Assembly: GCF_900115665.1 (NCBI RefSeq)
Contig: NZ_FOXH01000003.1
Coordinates: forward strand, 334,540 to 398,539
DNA: 64,000 bases
Source: Pseudarcicella hirudinis
GTDB lineage: Bacteria > Bacteroidota > Bacteroidia > Cytophagales > Spirosomataceae
Direction: 5' to 3'
How positions within the stretch are numbered: position 1 is the stretch's first letter; the number at the start of each line of letters is the position of its first letter. This document shows positions 57,865 to 64,000 of the stretch, one piece after another. The translations under genes were made by a program, and so were the position numbers. The notes under the pieces are model-generated. The model ran no database searches, was not told where the DNA came from, and was given only the letters and a program-made list of their open reading frames with translations.

Positions 57865-60357
57865 TCAGAAAGTATAACCAATCCCGATCAGGAAATTACG
57901 AGGGGTTCCCGGATATAGGCGGTTATAATCAAATCCTCCTACCCAATGTGTCTGGTCAAATACATTATTTAAGTTCAGAGAAAGACGGAATTTATCTACG
58001 GTATAAAATAAAGCAGCATCGGCCAGAACATAACCCGGAAGTTTGAGGTTGTTTTTGGTGTCCTGTGTATTTCTTTCAGTAACAAAATTGCTGCCTAATC
58101 CAACGCCTAACCCGTTCAGCGCACCTGTAAATTTATATTTTGTCCAAAAGCCACCCTGAGCCCGGGGAGCATTCGGGAAAATGGTTCCGATCTCTGCCTC
58201 ATTGTTACTTTTGGTTATTTCTGCTTTGTTGAAAGAGAGGTTTGCTGTCAGGCTAAAGTTTGGTGTAATTTGTCCGTAAGCATCAATTTCTACTCCGGTG
58301 GCCTGTTGCTGACCAATTTGTCTTAATAAATCAGGATTTCCGGCATCATTGGCGTTAACCAAAACATTATTTTGCTGAATCCGATAGATGGCCAGGTTAA
58401 CGGCTAAGCGTTTTTTGAAGAATTCCATTTTTGCACCCCCTTCAACCATATTGCTGATAAGCGGATCAAAAGGTCCTCCATAAATAAGGGGAGAGCCAAT
58501 CGTTGAGGCAGTCTGAGGTTGATAACCCTGTGTATATGTCCCATAAAAACTAACAGGTTCCAGTGGCGTATAAACGATCCCCAATCTCGGAATAAAAGCC
58601 GTCTGGGTTACTGTCTGCTCATTCTTTTTAGTATAATTCAGCATATCATTATACTGCTCAAAACGAAAACCTGCCAATATATTCACTTTATTCCAGGTAA
58701 GCTGCTCCTGCAAATAAAACCCGTTTACATAATATTTGGCAGGGGCAAGATTAGCACTGACATTAAAATATCTGGCATTGTCAGTAATAGAATAATCAGG
58801 ATTTTCGAGATTGAAGAAAGGAACATTCGGAACAGGCATGTTATCCTTAATCATATATAATGCTTTGTTCTTAGAATCATATGCAGCCGGAGATCCGCTT
58901 TTCGTCAATACCACACCCGTTCCGGCGGCATTCAAAAAACCCGAGGCATTGTAAGTTGAATTGCCTTCAGGCGTTTGAAATAAAATATTATCATATCCTA
59001 CCAGCAGTTTATGTTTTAAATCACCTGTTTTGAAGTTTGAAACAAAGTAGGCGGTAAGGTTGCTGGTGTAATTTCGCTGCATTCTTCTGATGGTCTGCAT
59101 TTCCATTAAAGTCGGGATCGCCTTTCCATCCGCATCTGTTCCGTATCGGTTAGCGGTACGGTGTTCCATCAGGTCTTCGTCATACATAAATTTCATGTAA
59201 GAAACATTAAAACTGATGTTGTCGGAGATTTTCCTTTGTAGTGAAAGGGTTGAGAAAAGGTTGATTTCATTGATAAAATCACTTTTTCTGCCAATTGCAA
59301 AAGAAATAGGAGTAGAGTTTAACAAGGTCCCGGCCGTTGCTCCGAAAATAGGCTGCCCTCTGTCAAGTCGTCCGTGAGTCGTGGAAAATACAAAATCGAA
59401 GTTTACCTGAGTTTTATCATCAGGAATAAAAGAGAAAGAAGGTGCTACAACTACATCCTGGCCTCCCTGTAAAACCCTGAAAGATTCAGCATTCTGATAG
59501 GCAAGATTTAAACGGTAAAGAAGAGTTTTTGATTCATTCATCGGACCTGTGAAATCCGAAGTAATTCTGTAGGTATTATAACTGCCGGATGCAAATTGAA
59601 TGGATTTCCGATTTTCGTCCAATGGCTTTTTGGTAACAGTATTAATTGTTCCACCGGGGTCAGTATTCGCAAAAAGTGCAGAGGCCGGCCCTTTGATTAC
59701 CTCAACTCTTTCTACATATGGCAAAAGTGATTGATTCCAGCCACTGCTGCTTACTCTTAGTCCATTAATAAGGGTGTTACTGGCTCTGAAACCACGTAAT
59801 ACAAAATCATTATTATTGTAAGAATATTGATTAACTCCACTGATATTTTTTACAACATCGCTATTTTTAAAAGCCATCCGGTCCTGAATCACTTCCTTCG
59901 TAACATAGCTGATCGCTTGCGGAACGTACTTTAAAGGCGTTTCTGTTTTCGTGCCCGAAAAAGCATTGGAGTTTTTATATGTTTGCTCCTTTCTTCCAAC
60001 TACTTCTACGGCCTGCAATTGCGTAGAAGAAGCCTTAAGCATAAAATCAAGCGTGGTAACTTCGTTTTCTCTGATAAAAACAGCCTGTTGTTCCTGGCTA
60101 TAACCAATTCCTTTTGCAACAACAGAATAATGACCTTCCTTAAGGTTTTCCAGGGAGTATTTACCAGACTCATCCGTGAGCCCTCCCTTTTTTAATTCCT
60201 TTAAAAATATGCTGACAAATGGTACAGGCTGGCCATCCGATGACTTGATTTGCCCCTGTAATTTTCCTGATTGTGCCTGAAGCAAGACATTGGATGAAAA
60301 GAGGAAAATCAAGATGTAAGTGAAAAGCTTGAAAGCCCGGGGGGATAAATTATGCAT
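57865..60357 (-). CDS. TonB-dependent siderophore receptor
   Basis: 830 residues. A signal peptide ends near LLQAQSG. A carboxypeptidase-regulatory-like domain (GQIKSSDGQPVPFVSIFLKEL to DFMLKASS) precedes the plug domain, which has YKNSNAFSGTKTETPLKYVPQAISYVTKEVIQDR, NDFVLRGFRASNTLINGLR and RVEVIKGPASALFANTDPGGTINTVTKKP. The barrel ends with PRNFLIGIGYTF, a terminal F typical of outer-membrane barrels. The plug motif and length are those of the FhuA/FpvA-type siderophore group. Ferric siderophore uptake is the likely role, but other metals are possible. A possible metal-regulated operator lies just upstream of its start. Confidence 0.92.
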   Translation of the reverse strand: MHNLSPRAFKLFTYILIFLFSSNVLLQAQSGKLQGQIKSSDGQPVPFVSIFLKELKKGGLTDESGKYSLENLKEGHYSVVAKGIGYSQEQQAVFIRENEVTTLDFMLKASSTQLQAVEVVGRKEQTYKNSNAFSGTKTETPLKYVPQAISYVTKEVIQDRMAFKNSDVVKNISGVNQYSYNNNDFVLRGFRASNTLINGLRVSSSGWNQSLLPYVERVEVIKGPASALFANTDPGGTINTVTKKPLDENRKSIQFASGSYNTYRITSDFTGPMNESKTLLYRLNLAYQNAESFRVLQGGQDVVVAPSFSFIPDDKTQVNFDFVFSTTHGRLDRGQPIFGATAGTLLNSTPISFAIGRKSDFINEINLFSTLSLQRKISDNISFNVSYMKFMYDEDLMEHRTANRYGTDADGKAIPTLMEMQTIRRMQRNYTSNLTAYFVSNFKTGDLKHKLLVGYDNILFQTPEGNSTYNASGFLNAAGTGVVLTKSGSPAAYDSKNKALYMIKDNMPVPNVPFFNLENPDYSITDNARYFNVSANLAPAKYYVNGFYLQEQLTWNKVNILAGFRFEQYNDMLNYTKKNEQTVTQTAFIPRLGIVYTPLEPVSFYGTYTQGYQPQTASTIGSPLIYGGPFDPLISNMVEGGAKMEFFKKRLAVNLAIYRIQQNNVLVNANDAGNPDLLRQIGQQQATGVEIDAYGQITPNFSLTANLSFNKAEITKSNNEAEIGTIFPNAPRAQGGFWTKYKFTGALNGLGVGLGSNFVTERNTQDTKNNLKLPGYVLADAALFYTVDKFRLSLNLNNVFDQTHWVGGFDYNRLYPGTPRNFLIGIGYTF

Positions 60358-60366
60358 ATTATATTT

Positions 60367-60385
60367 ATTTAGACTAATTATAAAT
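60367..60385. promoter_or_regulatory. Possible metal-responsive operator upstream of the TonB receptor
   Basis: ATTTAGA and TATAAAT (19 bp with centre CTAAT) form an imperfect inverted repeat ten bases before the start codon on the minus strand. TTTAGA-type repeats are reminiscent of DtxR/Fur-family sites, but the identity is only inferred. Confidence 0.3.
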
Positions 60386-60639
60386 TAATGTCAAAATAAA
60401 CACCTGTACTTAAAGTATCCAAGGGTTTTTCATGAAAAAGAAATTATGCCTTTATTTATTGAAATTTTTTACAGGAATAGTGCAGTGTGTAAAATTGCAT
60501 AGACATTAATGAGGGTAAATATTATGATAAGCCAGAGGAATTAATTCGCAGAATCATTCTTTTAAACATCGGGAAATTCGTGATAAAGACTTTAATGAAT
60601 TTATGTAAATTGCAAAAGCATTTAACATGGATTCCAATA

Positions 60640-63600
60640 ATGAAAAAACTTCAGTCACTCTTTTCTTTAGTCTTACTCTTATTGTCAGTTAACCTTTACG
60701 GGCAAGATCTTTTTCCGAATTATAATAAACGCTGGGTAGATTCTGTATTTAATACATTGTCGGTTGACCAAAAAATCGGACAATTGATGATGCCCCGGGG
60801 TAACTATAATGCGACGTATGATACTGCCAGATTCTACCAGATCGTAAGGGATTATCATGTAGGAGGGTTTGTCTTATTTTCCGGACAGCCAACGAAACAG
60901 GCTGTGCTTGTCAATAAGTTACAGGCGATGTCAAAAGTTCCTTTATTTATCGGAATGGATTTGGAGTGGGGACTGGCGATGCGTCTGGATAGTACAACCA
61001 GATTTCCTTATCAGATGACATTGGGAGCGATGCAGGGGAAAAGTGAACTGATTGAAGAAATGGGATTTCAGATTGCGCAGCAATGCAGAAGAATCGGGGT
61101 AAATATCAATTATGCACCGGTAGTAGATATCAATAATAATCCGAATAACCCCGTTATTAATTTCCGCTCTTTTGGAGAAAACAGAGAAAAAGTAGCTGAA
61201 AAGGCAATTGCTTACATGAAAGGTTTGCAAAGAGGGGGCGTGATTACTTCTGCCAAACATTTTCCGGGTCATGGTGATACAGGCGCTGATTCACATTATG
61301 ACCTTCCTTTAATTTTGCATGATAAAAAACGTCTTGACAGCCTTGAATTATACCCGTTCAGAGAACTGATTAAAAATGGACTTCAGGGTGTAATGGTTGC
61401 ACATTTGAGTATCCCATCCTTAGATACCACAAAAAACCTTGCTTCCACTCTTTCGAAGAAAATCGTTACGGATTTATTGAGAAAAGACCTGAATTTTAAA
61501 GGGCTGGTCTTTACTGATGCCATGGATATGCAGGGTGCTGTTAAGTTTTTTCCGGAAGGAACAGCCAATGTAAAAGCAATTATGGCCGGAAATGATATTC
61601 TGGAAACTTTTGTGGATGTACCTGCTGCTTTTAATGCCATTAAAAAAGCACTTTTATCCGGAGAAATTACTCAGACAGAAATAGATGAGAGAGTAAAACG
61701 AATCCTCGCGGCAAAAGCCTGGGTTGGCCTGGATAAATATGCTCCGGTGGAAATAAAGAACCTTGTTCAGGATCTGAATCCACGTAGTTCAGAAGTGTTA
61801 ATCAGGAAGTTTGCTGAGGAAACGATTACTGTGCTGATGAATAATCAGAATATTCTTCCGCTTCGTGAGCTGGATACTTTAAAAATAGCTTCACTTGTGA
61901 TTGGGACACCTGCTTTTGGTTCTAAAAAGCCCACAGATTTCCAGAAAATGGTTTCAAATTATACAAATGCAGACCACTTTAACCTGGATGAAAATTCTGC
62001 CGATTCTACCATTCAAAGGGTAAGAGAGTCACTCAGAAATTATAATTTAGTATTGATGTCTGTTAACGGGCAGAATATTCGTCCTGCCAAAAACTACAGT
62101 ATTCTTCCTAAAATTCAGGAATTAGTTAAGGAGTTTGCCAATTCACCCAAAACCATTGTTTCACTGTTTTCAAATCCTTATACTTTAGGGAAATTTGAAG
62201 GACTTGATAAGGCAAAAGCATTGATTACCAGTTATCAGGAAACGCCGCAGACGCAGGAGACGGCTGCACAATTGATTTTCGGGGCCATTGGGGCAAACGG
62301 GCGACTTCCTGTTTCTGTGAATCTGACTTTCCGTTATAATGACGGGATTACCACCAAACCTTTACAACGCTTTCAGTATTCGCTTCCGGAGTCTGTCGGG
62401 ATAGATTCCAGATTTCTGGATTATAAAGTAGATTCAATTGTTAATAAAGCTATTGCAGAAAAAGCAACTCCGGGAGCAGTGGTTTTAGTAGCAAAAAACG
62501 GGAAAGTAATTTTTCATAAAGCCTACGGAAAACATACTTATGAAGGTGCTCAGAAAGTGCAATTGACTGATTTGTATGATTTGGCCTCAGTGACCAAAAT
62601 AAGCACTTCTGTCCCGGCTATGATGAAGATGCAGGATGATGGGAAATTTAATCTCAATATGACAATGGGAGATTTGATGCCTGACTGGAAAATTTCAAAT
62701 AAAGCAGGTTTGGTTTATAAGGATATTCTTACCCATCAGGCTCGTCTGAGAGCCTGGATTCCCTTCTGGCAGGATTGTATTGATTCAAGCAAAATGGTAT
62801 TGGCCAGTAAGGTTTATAAAGAGAAATATGCCGAAAAATATGCTATTTCTTTCTGGGAAAAACTCTTTAAAAGAAAGAAAGCAATGGCCAGAATTTGCAA
62901 GGCGATCCAAACCGATAAACAATTATGGAAAGATTGTGTAAATCTTACCAAAGATGCTACTATCTGGAAGCCAAAAACTTTTTCTGAAAAACCTTCTGCT
63001 GATTATGTAATACAGGTTGCAGATCAGTTGTGGATTCATAATGATTATCATAATACAATTTTTAAACAGATTGAGGATTCTCCTCTTCGTGAGAAAAAGG
63101 AATATGTATACTCAGATTTGTCATATTACCTCTATCCGCAGATTATTCCAAGACTGACCGGAAAAGACTGGGAAGTATTTTTGAAGGAAACTTTTTATAA
63201 ACCATTAGGAGCAAACTCGCTGACTTATAATGCCCGAAAGTATTTCCCTTTATCGAAAATTGTTCCGACGGAATATGATTCCCTGTTTAGAAAAAACCTG
63301 ATTCACGGACGTGTTCATGATGAAGGTGCGGCTATGCTTGATGGTATATCCGGTCATGCGGGGCTTTTTGGAAACGCTAATGATCTGGCTAAATTGATGC
63401 AGATGTATTTGCAGAAAGGATATTACGGAGGCAAACGTTATATCAATGAATCAACTTTAAATGAATGGACAAGCTATCCTTTTTCTGTTGAGGAAAATAG
63501 CAGAAGGGGAGTAGGTTTTGACAAAGTTGACCGCAAAAGACCAAATATCAGTGCCGCAGCTCATGCAAGTGCCTCAAGTTTCGGACATTCCGGTTTTACA

Positions 63601-63759
63601 GGTACATACACCTGGGTTGACCCTGAACATCAACTGGTTTATGTCTTTCTGGCAAACAGAGTTTATCCAACCAGAAATAATTCAAAACTCAGTGATTTGA
63701 ATGTAAGAACAAATATCAATGAGGTAATTTATGAAGCCATTAAGAAAGGATTGAAATAG
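60640..63759 (+). CDS. GH3 beta-N-acetylhexosaminidase fused to a serine hydrolase (beta-lactamase family)
   Basis: 1039 residues from the ATG at 60640, which begins a good signal peptide (MKKLQSLFSLVLLLLSVNLYGQ); a frame from 60580 would add a 20-residue non-signal lead. The GH3 domain covers about residues 25-380 (IGQLMMPRGN, AKHFPGHGDTGADSHYD, GLVFTDAMDMQGA). KHFPGHGDT is the NagZ-type motif with the catalytic His, and FTDAMDM holds the nucleophile Asp. A GH3 C-terminal domain follows. The last 420 residues form a class C beta-lactamase/DD-peptidase-like serine hydrolase, with SVTK (SxxK) and the YSDLSYYLY (YxN-like) motif. The fusion fits periplasmic peptidoglycan turnover. The fused form is common in Bacteroidota. 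Confidence 0.92.
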   Translation: MKKLQSLFSLVLLLLSVNLYGQDLFPNYNKRWVDSVFNTLSVDQKIGQLMMPRGNYNATYDTARFYQIVRDYHVGGFVLFSGQPTKQAVLVNKLQAMSKVPLFIGMDLEWGLAMRLDSTTRFPYQMTLGAMQGKSELIEEMGFQIAQQCRRIGVNINYAPVVDINNNPNNPVINFRSFGENREKVAEKAIAYMKGLQRGGVITSAKHFPGHGDTGADSHYDLPLILHDKKRLDSLELYPFRELIKNGLQGVMVAHLSIPSLDTTKNLASTLSKKIVTDLLRKDLNFKGLVFTDAMDMQGAVKFFPEGTANVKAIMAGNDILETFVDVPAAFNAIKKALLSGEITQTEIDERVKRILAAKAWVGLDKYAPVEIKNLVQDLNPRSSEVLIRKFAEETITVLMNNQNILPLRELDTLKIASLVIGTPAFGSKKPTDFQKMVSNYTNADHFNLDENSADSTIQRVRESLRNYNLVLMSVNGQNIRPAKNYSILPKIQELVKEFANSPKTIVSLFSNPYTLGKFEGLDKAKALITSYQETPQTQETAAQLIFGAIGANGRLPVSVNLTFRYNDGITTKPLQRFQYSLPESVGIDSRFLDYKVDSIVNKAIAEKATPGAVVLVAKNGKVIFHKAYGKHTYEGAQKVQLTDLYDLASVTKISTSVPAMMKMQDDGKFNLNMTMGDLMPDWKISNKAGLVYKDILTHQARLRAWIPFWQDCIDSSKMVLASKVYKEKYAEKYAISFWEKLFKRKKAMARICKAIQTDKQLWKDCVNLTKDATIWKPKTFSEKPSADYVIQVADQLWIHNDYHNTIFKQIEDSPLREKKEYVYSDLSYYLYPQIIPRLTGKDWEVFLKETFYKPLGANSLTYNARKYFPLSKIVPTEYDSLFRKNLIHGRVHDEGAAMLDGISGHAGLFGNANDLAKLMQMYLQKGYYGGKRYINESTLNEWTSYPFSVEENSRRGVGFDKVDRKRPNISAAAHASASSFGHSGFTGTYTWVDPEHQLVYVFLANRVYPTRNNSKLSDLNVRTNINEVIYEAIKKGLK

Positions 63760-63784
63760 AAAACTAATAATATTTCACCAAAAA

Positions 63785-63816
63785 TGCCTGAAGCCCCGAA
63801 CCTTCAGGCATTTTTT
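63785..63816 (+). terminator. Terminator after the GH3 fusion gene
   Basis: TGCCTGAAG (63785-63793) and CTTCAGGCA (63802-63810) are perfect 9-bp arms with an 8-nt loop, followed by T6. Confidence 0.9.
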
Positions 63817-63870
63817 ATATGCAGACAGCTTTTTATGCTCCCCGAGCCACAAAGTAGAGTTATGACATTT

Positions 63871-63911
63871 CTATGTGCCCTATGCTCCTATGTTGTTACA
63901 ATCACTTATCA
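63871..63911 (+). repeat. 41-bp direct repeat, unit 1
   Basis: Begins CTATGTGCCCTATGCTCC and ends CAATCACTTATCA. It matches unit 2 at 38 of 41 positions; the unit interval is 89 bp. It lies in the non-coding end of the window. Confidence 0.8.
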
Positions 63912-63959
63912 TTAGTGAAAAAGCTACGGACAGAGGAGGGAGTTAAATTTTTGGGTAGA

Positions 63960-64000
63960 CTATGTGCGCTATGTTCCTATGTGGTTACAATCACTTATCA
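63960..64000 (+). repeat. 41-bp direct repeat, unit 2, cut by or ending at the window edge
   Basis: Begins CTATGTGCGCTATGTTCC and ends at the last base of the window with the same CAATCACTTATCA end. It may continue outside the window. Confidence 0.8.

Noticed and set aside
1..64000. tRNA, rRNA, CRISPR arrays, insertion sequences, prophage genes
   Set aside because: By eye I found no cloverleaf, no regularly spaced identical repeats beyond the two-unit repeat at the right edge, and no transposase, integrase or phage structural protein among the frames.

Overview
The window looks like a piece of a Bacteroidota chromosome, most likely of the order Cytophagales. The DNA is AT-rich. It carries a SusC/FhuA-type TonB receptor, a RemB/Wzi-like outer-membrane barrel, DUF2911, a ThuA / PQQ-type sugar dehydrogenase / PKD / cytochrome c / CBM architecture, GH3-serine hydrolase and GH106-type enzymes, and a few TAnnTTTG promoter elements. 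The order-level guess rests on protein architecture only. I saw no tRNA, rRNA, CRISPR array, insertion sequence or prophage gene.

Layout. 1-9.5 kb: secreted carbohydrate-active proteins (truncated GH95-like enzyme at the left edge, ThuA plus sugar dehydrogenase, GH106-like enzyme) with an RhlE-type RNA helicase between them. 9.6-20 kb: housekeeping and envelope genes (membrane LytTR regulator, ABC-F ATPase, TatC, GlyA, DsbD, Wzi/RemB-like barrel). 20-30 kb: a surface-glycan block on the minus strand (two GT2 enzymes, SxtJ, a 49-aa DUF5989 protein, an SGNH-like protein, a NodU/CmcH carbamoyltransferase, a CDP-sugar epimerase, a polytopic membrane protein). 31-35 kb: nuoL and nuoM. 35-38 kb: DinB, a recent tandem duplication of a nucleotidyltransferase-HEPN gene, DUF2752 and TM2 proteins. 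38.5-45.8 kb: an oxidative sugar module, with a Tat-exported TIM-barrel isomerase, an SMP-30 lactonase and two tandem pairs of GMC oxidoreductase plus gluconate-2-dehydrogenase subunit-3-like protein. 46-51 kb: prmC, a large purF, and a lone nuoN. 51-64 kb: LytS-type kinase, two paralogous small secreted proteins, DUF4965 glutaminase-like enzyme, amino-acid permease, TonB siderophore receptor and a GH3-serine hydrolase fusion.

The most unusual signal is a matched pair of frame breaks. The two longest A runs I found (A11 at 2683-2693 and A10 at 16038-16047) each lie between two domains normally present in one polypeptide (ThuA | sugar dehydrogenase, and DsbD N-domain | DsbD membrane-thioredoxin part). 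In both, gaining one A or slipping -1 restores a full-length protein (1133 and 687 aa). Either RNA polymerase/ribosome slippage makes short and long forms of both proteins, or both runs were undercalled by one base in sequencing. The sequence alone cannot decide.

Other points of interest: focal divergence of the HEPN half between otherwise near-identical nucleotidyltransferase-HEPN copies; a 56-bp perfect palindrome between prmC and purF; scattered nuoL/M/N; a compact carbamoyltransferase-SGNH-DUF5989-SxtJ glycan module; and a 41-bp direct repeat running off the right edge.
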